64,000 nt of DNA from Knoxdaviesia capensis. Taxonomy: Eukaryota > Ascomycota > Sordariomycetes > Microascales > Gondwanamycetaceae. Shown in pieces: positions 21,690 through 34,368 of the stretch (positions are counted from its first letter, which is position 1; each line of letters begins with the position of its first letter). The notes under the pieces are model-generated. The model had not been told where the DNA came from. It searched no databases and saw nothing but the letters and a program-made list of their open reading frames with translations. The stretch spans positions 1,790,537-1,854,536 of the forward strand of contig LNGK01000004.1 of assembly GCA_001510575.1 (NCBI GenBank), given 5' to 3'. The position numbers were made by a program, and so were the translations under genes.

Positions 21690-23799
21690 CTAGATCTTCT
21701 CAGTGTGGGCGTCGGTCGCCGTCACCTTTTTATCGGTCGAGCTGGCGTCGCCAGACATGCCAGCAAGCATCTCAGTGAGGCCGATCTCGCGGTTGATGGC
21801 CTCCATGCGCTCAAAGTCGGCCTGGGCCGCGCCCTCGGATCCGAAGATGGTGTCCATCTCCTCGAGCGTCAGACGCTTCGTCTCCGGCACGAAGAACCAG
21901 ATAAACGCCGCGCCGATGTACGTCAGCGCTCCGAACAGAATGTACGTGCCGTATCGCATCTTCTGCAGCATGTCGGGGGTGACCTGGCCAACAATGAAGT
22001 TGTTCCTAGAGAGAAAGATCGATGTTAGAAGACCGGTTGTGTCAAAAGCACACCCCATATTCAACCCCTTCACTTCAGCAACGTGTCCGCAGATATGCTT
22101 ACATCCAGTTGCTCGACGCTCCAAGCGACACTCCGTACGGCCGGCTGCTGAGCGGCCAGATCTCGGCCACGATGATCCACGCACACGGCCCCCAAGAGTA
22201 TCCGAAGTGGATCACGAACAGCCACACCATGGCCACCGCCGCCCAGCCGGCCGCCGCATGCTCGTGCCAATGGTTCTCGTTCTTCGCGAAGATCACCGCG
22301 ATGATGATGTGGCACGTTCCCATGCCGAGAGCACCAATCGCCAGCACCGGCTTGCGGCCAAGACGGTCGATCCACAGCACGGCCGGAATGGTCGCAATGA
22401 ACATGACGATGCCGACGACGCCGGTGGCGAGCAGCGAGGTAGTGTTGGAGGTCAGGCCGAGCTGGCCGAAGATGGTCGGCGCATAGTACAGCACGGCGTT
22501 GATGCCCGTCCACTGCTGGAAGAACATGGTCACGGTGGCCACGACCACGCGCTTGAACATCGGCATGGTGCGGAACAGCGAGCGGATGGCCACGAACTGC
22601 AGCTTGAACGTGTTCCACGCCGTCGGCTCGGCCAGGTGCGGGAAGTTGGCCGCCACGCTGCGCTTCTCGAACAGCGACTGCGCCTTGATCTCCAGGAACT
22701 CCAGCTCGACCAGCTCGTGGTCCTCGGGCAGGCCGCGCAGGCTCGCCAGGATGCGCCGCGCCTCGGCCTCGCGGCCGTGGTGCACCAGCCAGCGCGGCGA
22801 GAATGGCATGAACAGCATGCCGATCATCAGGATCAGGCACGGCGCCAGCTGCAGGCACGTCGGCACCAGCCACGCCGCATCGCTCTGCTCGCCGCGCTTG
22901 GTGCCGCCAATGTAGTTCGTGCCGTAGTCGATCCAGAAACTGACCATGATGCCGAACGTGATGGCCAGCTGTTGTGTGGCCACGAGCGCGCCGCGGACCT
23001 CCGGGGGCGCCACTTCGGAGTTGTAGATCGGGACAATCATAGCGAGAGATCCGACTCCCATACCGCTATTTTCCTCAAGAAGATTAAGTGTTCAAATGGT
23101 CAGTCACTAAGGCCGTTGATCTCTCGGGCCGCTCCCGGCCGGCACATGCCGTGCCGCCAGCAGTTGCCCGTGTCAGGCACTGGCTGGCAGCTTGGCGGCG
23201 AGGCCAAGCCCCCGTAGCCCGGAACGCTGCCGGGAACTCTTCAACTACTCGTCGATGTGGGAGACTTACGTGACAAAACGACCGGCGAGAATCGCATCCG
23301 GACCGGCGGTAGCAGCAGTGGCCTGGATAACAACACCAATGCTAACCAAAAAAAAGCGCAAAGGCACGAGTTAGCCATATAGCTCGCCAACAACGTATGG
23401 ATCTTATCGGAGCGGCAAAACTCACACGAACACAGCGCAGGCGACAATAATGCCGTACTTGCGCGAGATGGTCTCGGCCATGAAGCCAGACATCAGCGTT
23501 CCGAACCAGGCACCCAGCTCGAGAATGGCAGTCAGCCAGCCCTTCTTGGTCATGCTGGCGGTCTCGTCGAACGGGTCGTACTCGCCCATGTGCTCCTTGA
23601 AGGCGGGCATGGCGAGCACGCCCGAGAACATGCCCTGGTTGTAGCCGTACAGCACGCCGCCGATGCAGGCGAACGCCGCCACGCGGAACACCTTGAAGTT
23701 CTTCCAGAGAGCCCGCGCGCCCGACCGGCCCATCAGAGCCTGGCGGCGCTGCAGCGCGGCTTGGTAGAACTGGCCGGCATCGCCTCCGCCTGCGCCCAT
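21690..23799 (-). CDS. MFS sugar (hexose-type) transporter
   Basis: Four exons on the minus strand, 23799-23426, 23341-23270, 23065-22103 and 22005-21690, encode 574 residues with about 12 membrane helices. It belongs to the sugar porter family of the major facilitator superfamily and would import monosaccharides by proton symport across the plasma membrane. Visible signatures are GYNQGMFSGVL in helix 1, ETISRKYG, YNSEVAPPEVRGALVATQQL, FMPFSPRWLVHHGR in the central loop, QQWTGINAVLYYAP in helix 7, DRLGRKPVL, and the closing PETKRLTLEEMD. All introns are GT-AG with matching phases. The exact substrate cannot be read from sequence. Two CTGGGG sites (24016-24021 and 24061-24066) upstream match the CreA carbon-repressor consensus SYGGRG, so glucose repression is possible. 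Confidence 0.94.
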
Positions 23800-24923
23800 T
23801 GTGACTGCTGAAAAGCCGGGGAGAGATGAACGGAGGTATATGAGAGTCCTTCACTGAATGCCCAATGATGGCTTGAAGAGTGTCTCAAGAAGATCGCTTG
23901 GATTTGCGGGGAATGGAGAGCGTGGCGAAGAGAAGAGGGAGAGAGAGAAAGGGTTCCCAATGAGGCGGACAGAGAGAAAAAGAGAAGAAGAACGGGAAGA
24001 GTAGAATCGGGGTCGCTGGGGAGGGGAGTGTGGGCAGATGTTTATATGATTTAATTTACTCTGGGGGACCCGGTGTCTGCCGACCATTGGGAAGCTGTCA
24101 GAGAAGCATAGACTCCACGCAGCAACACCAGCTTCGGGCCGCAGGATCAGTGTGTTTGGTTGCAGATATGGAGACCTGGATATATTGAGGCTTTGGGGTG
24201 GTAGGTCATGAGGAGAAGAAGAAACTGTCTGGGCCAGGCCGGCCCTTTTGCACTACGCCGTCGTTACAGGTCCGAACAGGTTCGACTAACACGCCGCTCG
24301 ACTTGGGACGGAATCCGGCAAAAGTGAGGCCACATGGAGGAGTGTGGGCCCCTCGACTAATAGCACCGATGGGCGTCAGAACGGCCGAGTTTGGAGACTG
24401 GGCGTGAGCTGGTTTGTGCATCAATCGATACGGGTCCCTTACGAGTCCGGGTCATCGGGTGTGTGTTAGAGCGAATCTTCTGAGGCTGGTGTTCGTGCAA
24501 CCGTTGTAGCACACCTTGGCGTGGGACGACGAACGCTTTGCAATGACGGATAGCCACCGAGCAACAAGCCGAGACGCACGCCAATACGGACACATGGCGG
24601 GCCCCCTCCCTCCTCCCCCGCTCTCTCTCTCTCTCTCTCTCGTGCATGGTCGTCCGGCCATGTCACCGCCCTCCCGTGAATCCCACAGCTCGACAGGGCC
24701 TCCAAGTGTCCGGTGCTGCAGTCTCATTGGTGGAAGAGAGGTGCGAGCCGGTGCATGTCACCCAAGCTGGGACGGGGTGCAGAACGGTGGCACTTAGGGT
24801 TCATACGTTGATACGCTGCCATCCGGGGTTGAAGCGAAGGCAAACATGGCAGGGAAAGAGTTTTCTTGTTCAGGCAAGGGTTTGGGATAAAGTCTACGGT
24901 TTGGCCAGATAGAATGCTACCAT

Positions 24924-24945
24924 ACACACACACACACACACACAC
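24924..24945. repeat. (AC)n microsatellite
   Basis: About 11 uninterrupted AC units. Confidence 0.95.
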
Positions 24946-26514
24946 CTTTGTGGTTGCTTTCGTCCGTGGGGACAGGAGAGGGCCGGGCATACTGGTGGGC
25001 TATGTCCTTACTCATTCATATCTGGAGGACGACGCTATGAAAAGTGAGGATATATCTTCAAGCCGGACTAAAAGGCAGGAGTCTGGGTGAGTCGTGATAT
25101 GGAAATGATCAGGTTTACTGGAGTATGAAGGGCTCATCAAGCAAGTTCCAGCGTGGCGGGATGTGCACGTTGTGCAGCGTCTCTGAAGTGCTTATCCCGG
25201 CCCGGTTATATGAAGACGCTCCTTACACACCCTCAGATCTCGGGTGTGAGTACCATCACTGGGAAGCTTCGTCCTCTAGTCAGTAGGGAGGGATGAGATC
25301 GCAGTTCGGTTGGGGCATAAGCCACAGTTCTGAAGGAGGTCAGGGAAATAATTGCAGCTAATTATGATTAGCCGAAGACGAAGAAGGTCGAGAGGCCGGC
25401 GAGGAATCATCCGATCTTATATGGAGCATGTGCTCCAGTTCCGGAGTATGTAGACTGGTTGAGGACATCAGGGCTGTTCAGTGATATCTGGGGTCATCCG
25501 GGGTAGGACAAGCAGGACCACATAATCTCGAATCCAGCCAGGAGCAATACCGTGATATCATACGGGGAAAGCAGTCGAATGACGGCAAGTGGTGTATGGT
25601 TCCAAGCCATGTACAGTACTCTGAGTGCAATATTAGCAGCACGCTTCTGCAGTGTCTGTAGAAGCGTTTCTGCTTAGGATAGATCCAGTTGTTAGCGACG
25701 AAGACTCACTATTGAAGTACAGTGTTAGGACCAAACGAGGGACAGAAAGCCAGAGAAATACGCAGCTCTTGCATCCGTAACGACGTAGCTGTAGTGGTAG
25801 GGTTGACTGTTTACACAGACATAAAGCGCCGAGGACGCTCGACACATTACATTAATATGACATGGTAGTGATACCAAGTTCCATAAATTAGATGGCGTGT
25901 GACCATCCTCGACTTATACGTGGAAACGACATGCACCCTTCGACCACAACCATGCAGCAACACTATGTGGCTCCCATCTCCCGAGCCGCACGGGCAGGAA
26001 GAAAAAAAAAAGCCTTTTAAATTAGAATTAATCTCCGTAGACAGAACACACTAACAGCGAGAACAAGTATCACTCCAAAGCTTGTCTCTGATAAAGAGAG
26101 CCTTCTGTGCCTTAATGTGGTGTAAATTGAGCCCCCCGCAAAGACCAGAACCGGGGGAAACGACCATAGAAGGGGAAAGAAACCCTCTCCTCTCCAGCAG
26201 GGGTGATGCTAGCAGTGTTCGTGCCGGAAAGTTAAGGAAGATTAAAAGGCGATTGGTATGGTGGGATCGACGGTGCACTGGCCATTTTCGGAGGGTTGAT
26301 CCTTTTCGCGGGTGCCAGATTTTCGCTCCTCCGCCCGCCCACTGATTTATTCTATGGGGTTACGCTCAAATTCCTTGGTTCTGTCATCTCCAGTCTCGTG
26401 GACAACTCCTACCCAGACATAGCAAGGAGGCATTGAGGGAATGAGTATATCACGGCAGTCAGTCTGGGGGACCTATGCCGAGACCCTGCTGTGGAGAGAA
26501 GGACGGTCCGCCAT

Positions 26515-26541
26515 ACACACACACACACACACACACACACA
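26515..26541. repeat. (AC)n microsatellite
   Basis: About 13 uninterrupted AC units. Confidence 0.95.
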
Positions 26542-29500
26542 TACCGAATCTTGGAGGGTGTGGCTCTGGCTGACATATTCAAACTCTGAAGACCAGTCCG
26601 TCTTCGTTGAAGAACATCAGGCGTTCATCGCCTCTTGAATCGCCAACACCCTCCTCCCATCGTCACACCCGCCTGTCAGATGGCCATTTAGCCTGAAGTC
26701 GCAGTAGGCGAAACGCCCCCGTCCCCAGTTCACGAACAAAGAAATAACAACACGGAGAAAGGATATGATCTCTGCTGGTGCTTCTCTATCCTCTCCGAAT
26801 CCACTGCCGGGGTGGATCACATCGGGCCTACTCTCGGCCGTCGATTGCAAATGACTTGAACCACTCACTCTCCCGGACTGGAACCTGGTGCGTCCCCGCG
26901 CACTGAAAGAGCAGCACCCTGGCTAAAAAGGAGCGGGGCTCGTGTTGTTCACCTCCTCCACCCACAGCTTTTGCAGCACAGTGGATTTGGGGTTCTCTCT
27001 CCTCAAAGATTGTGTGCCTACTCCGTCTAGGCTCGTTGGAGGACGCCGGGAACGGGGAAGTGAAGGTATGGAGACCCGTCGGCACAAACCCTCTCTCTGT
27101 TGAGCATAACGAGTGGTTTGTCTTGGTGTATGTACATCCTTACAGTGTTACAACATCTCCGCTCGAATGCATCTCTATATGATGCCGTTGTTCGTCGCTC
27201 GAGTGCCCGCCCAGCCAAGATCTGACACCCACCACACTCCAGAGGATATCCCACCGCAAATCACCAGGAAACCTTATTTCCCCGCTGTAGCAAATCGCCC
27301 TACAAGTGCTAGCCGGCTTTCAACGCTTGGGCTGAACCTCACAGTTCGCCTGTTCTTACGCGATAGAGGGCGTTGTTCCCAGCCTCAAGAAAGCGTCATG
27401 AAGCCATATATACCCCCCTTCCGTCTCTCGGATAAAAACTAGCTAAAACACTCAAATGTTCAATGCATGAGCCTGTATTTGGTAGTGCAGTCCACCGGCC
27501 CGAATGTCTCCATAAAACACCGATAGCTTCGCCGCAAAAAGTTGGCCTCATCTACCCGCTCTTTCACCTCCAGAGTTGCCGACAGGCGACTGCAGTGTGT
27601 TTTCCTTATATCCGCTTTGCTCAGTACTGTCTACTACTTCAATGGTGTGCTGTACTCGTTCATACACCCAGAGCCGCTCTTTCCACCACCCTTGAAGCTA
27701 CCCCTGCCGGTAACCGGCCGGGACTTCGGAGCTGAGATTTGCCGCTTCGGCGAATCTCCGGTATGGTGACATGGCGCACAAATCCGCTAACCGTAAAAGG
27801 CCTGAGGCTAGAGAAGGCTCTATTCTCGTCCTTAACTGCAATTTTGAAGCTGTGAATGTGGTAGGGTTAGGGTCAGTCTTTAGATTCATGCATCGCGAAC
27901 CGATTGCTTCTTAACGGTTGAACGGGTGCATCCCCGCCACTGCAGATCGACTTCAACGCAGCTGGTATGCTCTGGTGGAACTCATTGTGACTTGAACATA
28001 GACCCTTACGCTCAGTGTGCAAGGACGTACTCGAGTGGACATACAAACAAACTCAGCATTGTCGACTTGGAAGCGAGCACATGAGTCATGAGCGGACACG
28101 GCAGGAAATAATCTACGGAGACACACGAGGAGTTAAACACGAGATAGACGAGCTTGATCAACCACACCGCCCACTTCAGCATGTAAGAAAGGGAAAACAA
28201 CCCTTTACTACGTGATATCACTGTCCGGAATCTCACCCGAAAGATGAACAAGCGACTAAGGGTTAGACGTTAGGGTTATGGAAACGCGCTGGAACATTCG
28301 CAGGGCCCCCCCGAAATTTGCATCGCGGCTGCTAATTATAGGCCGCTGTGGAGGCCATCTAGCGTTGGTTGTCTCGAAAATAGCTGCCGCGCTTCCTGCG
28401 CGTCGCCATTGGCTCGAAGTGGCAAGTACTGGGCCACCGGAAATTCGCGCTGAAGGTACAACCCACCATGGCGCTAAACCACTTATCCCGCGCGTTTAAT
28501 AAAATTAACGTTACGCGTAGAAACCGCCAAACAACATCCTCACTTCTTTTCGGGTTCGATGATCAGCTTTGGGAGGAGAAAAGAACCCCAAAAACCATGA
28601 CATATCTCATGATCTGTTTCCTTCTTTGGCTAGGCCAAGCCTTTTATGTTCAGTCCGGTGGCTTATCTTGATGGATCTGTGGCCACTGGGAGGGAGTGGC
28701 GCTTTGCCGGCCCAAGACTATCTATCGTCTGAAGTCTGTCCGGGACTCTGTGCATTGTACCATGCAGAGAGACAGGCCTTTACCCTCTATGCCCTGATAG
28801 CTGAGAGACACTGACACTGGAGCAAGAAGGGCTGACTGTTGTGGGGTCTGGGTAGCGGATAGCCGACGGAGGAGACAGCATTGCTGAGTGTCCTCTGGCT
28901 CCTGGCAACCCTACACCGAGCGCGTCTTGGCCAACACAGCTGTGTACGCGCCTCCTGGATCTTTGCGCCGCCGTTGGCAAGACAGGCGCCTATACACCCA
29001 GCAGCACAATTCTGTACGTAAATTCTATTTATACAGCAGCGCCAATGAGTCCGGTGTACCCGCAGTGCAGTCCCGGCAATGCAATCTCCCGACTATCTTG
29101 GGGCCAGTCGCCTCTGGTACCAAACAGGCGGGTTCACTTCATACTTGGGGCTCCCCTACGCACCAAATTTCCACTCTCTTCTCGCATTATCGCCGACTTT
29201 CGCGCTCTATGATGTTCTTTGGCGCGGGCCCCCGATCGTAGGCGCTGGCATGAAATCATCTTGGGAGATCTTATCTTTCTTTAGCTGCGAGCTTGCAGTC
29301 CCTGACCTGGTTCTCCTACCAGACTACCACCCCTTCTTTCCATGGCCGATGCATGTATCTGCGCAGCTAAAGACAACCTTCATGTACTTACCAGGTCCTA
29401 TCTTCACCATTCCTCCGGGACCTGCATCGTACCGCACTCTTATACACCTTCCATGATGCACATTCCTTGTTTCACCATGGAATACTTCCCTTCCCCAGAC

Positions 29501-30533
29501 CTGCGTATCGGTAGGCGCCCCCCCATATATTCCTGAAGACAGCGAAGATGACTACCTCTTTTCTATCATATCCACCCGCTCTCTTTCTGCACTGTTCTGT
29601 GTAGGCGCCCGCATCTCAGACAGCCGCCCTTCAGTCGTGAGCGCCTCCAGCCAATATGAGCGGCCCGCGATGGCCCCTTTGCAGTCTCCGGACACAGAAG
29701 ATGTGTTTCAGGAGGTGGTTTAAGCAGGAATCTGGAGATGTCCATGTCGGTTATACCAAGCAAGGAAAATGCGCGCATTATCAACATGATTTCTTTTTTA
29801 ATACCTCCGGCGTGTATGTTTCTTGTCTTCTCGCTTCGATTCTATTCTCATCTATCTAATCTTGCCTTGAATCCTCCCCCCACCTCCCCAAGTCCCTTTT
29901 GGTCTTCCGCGTCTATCTGAGACGTTGAGAACTGCTGTCTGCACGAGGCCTTGAGAAACGGTCTCATATATCATTCTTGACGTTGCGATAGTCGCTTGTG
30001 TCAACTTCAGATCCGCCGAAGCGCGCTCCTCAGATCTTTTGACACCAGACCTGACGCCTCCTCAACTATATCTGTGGCTGGATTCCCCGTCATTCTTTCA
30101 AGCTTCAGGTTTCGGAATCGTCTATCTTGTTCTATCAACAACCACTCAAATCACCACTCGCTTCATGGATCCTTGACTCTTCTCTCGCTTTTCAACTTTC
30201 CTTTTTCTCTTTTCTCTTTTCCTTGCCCCTTCGCTCTTCTACTGCTTTCCTTTCTGGTCTGCTTCATTCGCTGGAATATCTTCTGTATATATTCTCCTTC
30301 TTCACTTACATCTTTCGTTTAATATCTCTAACGAAGCCTCCCGGTGAGGCATCTTAGACCGACCATCTTCAGACACCTTCGTTTCAACCTTCTCTTACTT
30401 ATAATCTTTCTTCTTCGCCCACTATCACATAGTCTCTGGAGGTCTATAATCGTCTTTCCAGACCTTTTCCTTGCCTTTACCTTTCCTTTCTTATATATAT
30501 ATATATCTACCACCTGTACATACATCATCCATA

Positions 30534-31259
30534 ATGCCTCCCCGACACAGCAGACGCAAGAGTTCTTCAACGAACCAATATCCCAGCCTGGCCATTGCTC
30601 CCGCTCAGCTCACAGCCCCCCAGCCAATGTATAACACCCAAATGCAAGCCCCGTCTTACTACACCCAGGGGCCACCGACGCGGCCGGCGCCTCTGCAGCT
30701 GACATTCGATGACTTCCCGGACCCCGACCCGTCGTCGGCCGTGTCGCCGTCGGTGGCCACGCCGCGAGCCACTGGTGGGCGTGGCACCCGCGCTGCGACC
30801 ATGGCTTGGACTGCCCAAGACGATGCGATTCTGCGCGAGGCCCGGTCGCGCGGCCTGGGCTGGTCGAACATCCAGGAACTCCACTTCCAGGGAAAATCGG
30901 CCAACGCCTGCCGCAAGCGCCACGAGCGCATCATGGATCGCCGTGGTGCCGACGACTGGGACCGCCACCGCATGGAGGATCTTGCCATGCACTACATCAG
31001 CCTCCGGAAGGACATCTGGGAGCCGCTGGCCAAGGCCACTGGCGACAAGTGGAGTGTCGTTGAACTCAAGGTAAGCCAAACCCCCCACCCTTCTCACGAC
31101 GGAGAGGAACGCAAGCTAACAACACTTCTTTCTCAACAGTGCATGTCCAGTGGACTCAAGAACCTCCAGAGCTCTGCACGGGCTGGCAACCGCCGCATCC
31201 GCGCGGAGCAGGCGCAGCAGTACGTTCCACAGCAGCAGCAACAGCAACAACAACAACAA

Positions 31260-31290
<31 letters not shown>

Positions 31291-31655
31291 CGTATGAGGA
31301 TGACAGTGGAGTCAGTGCCATCGGGTTAACTCCTATTGACGACATAGACCTCCCTTACAATAACAGCCCGGAACCGCCCTCCCACGCGCGTCGAAGCAGC
31401 GTCGCCAGCAACGCTGGATCTATCGCCGGTGGCCACCTCATGCACCACCAGCATCAGACGGTGTCGGCTCAGCCCAGCCTTTACCAAAACCTCGCCCAGC
31501 AGCACCTGGCCCCCGCGACGGCCTACGGCTATCTGGCCCCCTCGCGGACTTCATACAGCACCGGCGACGCCTCGGCTAGCGCGTATCTCTCTACCGACAC
31601 CATGGATCCGAGCCTGGCCTCGCACTCTCCGTACATGCCGGGCCCGGGTGTTTAA
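30534..31655 (+). CDS. Myb/SANT-like DNA-binding protein with polyQ tract
   Basis: Exons 30534-31070 and 31140-31655 give 350 residues. Residues 91-135 form a Myb-like helix-turn-helix (AWTAQDDAILREARSRGLGW, then KSANACRKRHERI), and a second, weaker SANT-like half follows (about 141-190, DWDRHRMEDLAMHYISLRKDIW). It is probably a nuclear transcription regulator; its targets are unknown. Residues 210-229 are 20 consecutive glutamines, followed by an acidic, Ser/His/Tyr-rich disordered tail. The 69-bp intron is a multiple of three and has no stop, so a retained intron would insert 23 residues between the second SANT-like half and the polyQ region. The leader is CT-rich. The gene is convergent with COX10. 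Confidence 0.85.
31230..31289 (+). repeat. CAG/CAA tract coding for 20 Gln
   Basis: Mixed CAG and CAA codons; interruptions by CAA reduce slippage compared with a pure CAG run. It lies inside the Myb-like gene. Confidence 0.97.
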
Positions 31656-32360
31656 TCGGCACTTCGGCTCTCGTTGATATCATCACCACACACTCGTTTG
31701 GTCTATATTTCCTTTTCTTTCTCACGTTTCTGGCACTTATTCCCCCCGCCCCCCTTTTCTCGCTTGAGTTGCTTGGTTTTCGTTTCGTTTATATCGTACC
31801 CACACCCGATAGCTGCGGCTATACAGTATTTTTGGGACAGTTTCATGTATTTGCCTTTATGGGAGAGGGGTCTGTTGGTTCTAATATCGGGCATGTTGGT
31901 GGGATTACTGCTATACAAAGGTTAGAGATTTCTCCGACTTGAGGTTTTATTCTGGCGCAACGGAGTTTCAAGGTTAGATGGGGATACCGATTGGAAGGGG
32001 AGACACCATTACCTGATTAAACGCACCTGGGATTTGTTTTGTTTTATCGCTTATAATGCATGCACTGGTTTTCTTTTTTTCGTTCGTTTTCGTGTCGTTT
32101 CATCTTTCTATTGCATCTGCATTTTGTACACCGGATAACGGGCGGAAACAGGCGTTCAGCTGTTGCTATGTTGCTATTATACAAACCATTATGACCAACG
32201 AAATACACAACCCTGGCCTGCGAGCTGATGTGAGTTCAGTAAATCGGCGACCAACACAGTGTTTCAAGACCAAGGGCCGTATCTGCAGCCGCGGGCGATC
32301 CTCCAAATATCATACACTCCGGCGGTTATACAACTTCTGGGCGGCTCGTACAAACCAGAC
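31656..32360. other. Intergenic, between convergent genes
   Basis: T-rich 3' flanks of the Myb gene (+) and of COX10 (-). No further gene is seen. Confidence 0.6.
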
Positions 32361-33944
32361 TCAACTGGAGGGCTTCTTCTCCACCTCTTCAACAGTCATG
32401 ACTTCGCCATCCTCATCATCCCACCCGTACTCGTCGTCGTCATCGGGGATGCCAAAGATGCCGGTCCATACCCGCCGCCACATTCCCTTCTTCTGTGCAA
32501 GAGCGAGCACCAGAAGCGCCGGGAGATGCCATACACTGGCCCAGAACAAGCCGCGCGCCGAGCCTTGGTGGCCCTCGAAGCGCCAGAAACGCACCGACTC
32601 GCGCACCAGCCACGCGTTCACCGGGAGGCTGGTGACCGCGTACGACCACTCCGTGACGCCAGCTGCGCACAGCGCTACGCAGATCGGGACAAACACGAGG
32701 CTGTAGCGTAGCGCTACACGCGCGTTCCGGGCCGGATTTGTCCAGCACAACATGCGTAGGCCGGCGGCTTTGTACTCTTCGCGGATGGGCCAGGACAACG
32801 CCATAAAGTGCGGGAACTGCCAGGCAAACAGCAGCGACGCCATAAGCCACCCGCCGAGGGAGCTGGCGTCGTCTGCAAACAGCAACTCGCGCCAAGATCC
32901 ATCGCCAGTTGCGCTCTCACCCGCGGCTGCGGCCCAGCCCATAAGAGGTGGGATACCGCCGACCAGAGCACCGACCCAGGTGTTGGCAGCGGTTACGGCC
33001 TTGAGCGGGGTGTACACTCCAGCATATAGGAAGATATTAGCAGCTCCGAGGAACGAAACCGTGGGATTGACGCCAAAGAATAGACACCCAACTCCCGACA
33101 CGGCGCAGCCGACGGCGAAGAGAATCGCGGAGCGGGTGGAAATAATACGGCGCACCAGTGGCCGGTTGCGGGTTCGCGACATCATGGCGTCGGTTTTCGG
33201 CTCATAGAGCATATTGAAGGCGTTGGCTGACGCCGAGCAGAGGGCCGTACCGGTGGTGAGGAAGAGAAGAGTCAGCGGGCTCAGCGATGGGGCTTCTGTC
33301 AACGAGGGCGAGAGGAATGCTGGCACGGGATATAAGGCGTAGGGGACCATCGCAGTTAACACGACAAGCACGCTGAGCCGAGGTTTCGAGAGCGAGAGGA
33401 GAGCGGAGAAAAGCCGGCGCAAAGAGTTCGAGGGGCTTTGCTCAGCGGCAGCACTGAGAATGGCGGAAGCATCGGGAGGGAGGGGAGCGGGCTCGCCATT
33501 TGCCAAAGCTGCTGCCACCGCAGCTTTCCGACGTTCAGCTTGCCGTCGACGATGTGGGAGCTGTTCGCTAGAAGAGGATGAGGACGGCGGGAGCGATTCG
33601 GTGTGGGAGGTCGATGTCAGAGTTGGGCCGGCATCGACATCGGCGGTCCGGGCTCGAACTGGCCGCCATTGTGAAAAGTGAACGGAACGAACGGGATACG
33701 GAGGAAACGGCTTTGCCGGCCGGGGATTCGGGAGGCTGTTGAATACGAAGAATCCGACGTCGCGGCGCGATGACGAGCTTGCGGCCCGGACCGACGACGG
33801 AATGGCCCGGGTGACACGAGACACCGGCGTCGACAGCCGGACCTGAATGCCCGATGCGACGCCAGCTGCCCGGCTCGCACCGGCCCGAGGGAGGGCGATG
33901 TTACCACCAAACGCTGAGGCCGCCGTTCTTAAAGGCGGAATCAT
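32361..33944 (-). CDS. COX10: Protoheme IX farnesyltransferase, mitochondrial
   Basis: A single exon of 527 residues. The enzyme farnesylates heme b to heme O in the inner mitochondrial membrane, the first step of heme A synthesis for cytochrome c oxidase. The first 60 residues are rich in Arg, Ser and Ala and lack acidic residues, as expected for a mitochondrial presequence. The UbiA-type core starts at SKPRLSVLVVLTA (about 186) and contains the polyprenyl-diphosphate/Mg site NMLYEPKTDAMMSRTRNRP (244-262), AGVYTPLKAVTAANTWVGA, and the second loop region WQFPHFMALSWPIREEYKAAG. Several hydrophobic helices follow, and the tail is acidic. A Ser/Glu/Arg-rich stretch of about 120 residues between presequence and core is variable in fungi. 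It is divergent from MEF1. Confidence 0.96.
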   Translation of the reverse strand: MIPPLRTAASAFGGNIALPRAGASRAAGVASGIQVRLSTPVSRVTRAIPSSVRAASSSSRRDVGFFVFNSLPNPRPAKPFPPYPVRSVHFSQWRPVRARTADVDAGPTLTSTSHTESLPPSSSSSSEQLPHRRRQAERRKAAVAAALANGEPAPLPPDASAILSAAAEQSPSNSLRRLFSALLSLSKPRLSVLVVLTAMVPYALYPVPAFLSPSLTEAPSLSPLTLLFLTTGTALCSASANAFNMLYEPKTDAMMSRTRNRPLVRRIISTRSAILFAVGCAVSGVGCLFFGVNPTVSFLGAANIFLYAGVYTPLKAVTAANTWVGALVGGIPPLMGWAAAAGESATGDGSWRELLFADDASSLGGWLMASLLFAWQFPHFMALSWPIREEYKAAGLRMLCWTNPARNARVALRYSLVFVPICVALCAAGVTEWSYAVTSLPVNAWLVRESVRFWRFEGHQGSARGLFWASVWHLPALLVLALAQKKGMWRRVWTGIFGIPDDDDEYGWDDEDGEVMTVEEVEKKPSS

Positions 33945-34368
33945 GGCTCCTCAGCCGAGGGCTCATATCGGAAGAAAAGAAAGAAAGGAAAATTAAAGGG
34001 AAAGCTCCATTGAGCTGTGAGGTTGGCAATTGTTTACACAAAAGATGAAGAAGAAATGAAACGACGGAAAAAAACGCGGCAGACACCAATGTTGAATCGG
34101 CGAAGTTGAGGTTCATGAAAACTGAGATGAGGTTAACAAAAGCTCCTGATATTTTCTAGCAACATTATTGGACACGCTGATAAGATAGTGAACGATAGCC
34201 CGATAAGAAATGTGGCGTAGACATGTGGCGCGAATTTTTTTTCGAGGCGTCCTTTACACGTTAATTTTTCTCCTCCAGAAATCATCCCATCTCGGTTCTC
34301 TCTCCTTATCAGAATTGCATGTTCCTCATCCTTCTCGTCCCTTCATCTCCCTTATCCAATTATCCAAG
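33945..34368. promoter_or_regulatory. Shared promoter of COX10 and MEF1
   Basis: Only 424 bp separate two divergent start codons. CCAAT boxes lie at 34086-34090 (+), 34167-34171 (reverse, ATTGG) and 34356-34360 (+). GATAAG motifs lie at 34179-34184 and 34202-34207. CCAAT is the site of the HAP/CBC complex that controls respiratory genes in fungi. Actual use of these sites is inference. Confidence 0.6.

Larger units (their letters stand above)
23800..30533. other. 6.7-kb gene-free stretch
   Basis: The left end is the promoter of the sugar transporter. The right end (about 29900-30530) is a T/C-rich leader of the Myb gene, with a short TA run at 30494-30508. In between I find only short open frames without family resemblance and two CA microsatellites. 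TG and CA dinucleotides are normally frequent, so this is not a RIP-mutated block. Confidence 0.45.

Noticed and set aside
21703..23217. 504-codon open frame on the plus strand
   Set aside because: It lies antisense to the sugar transporter exons, runs through the introns, and is a composition shadow rich in Arg/His. It has no family features.
23800..30533. tRNA genes searched by eye through B-box GGTTCRANNCC in the large spacers
   Set aside because: Near matches (for example around 24279 and 28553) lack the rest of the B box and a cloverleaf.
30471..30533. In-frame extension of the Myb-like protein upstream of 30534
   Set aside because: It begins at TTG and translates a TA repeat; the first ATG is at 30534.
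34210..34368. In-frame upstream ATG extending MEF1 by 53 residues
   Set aside because: The extension is hydrophobic leader sequence, and the typical mitochondrial presequence starts at 34369.
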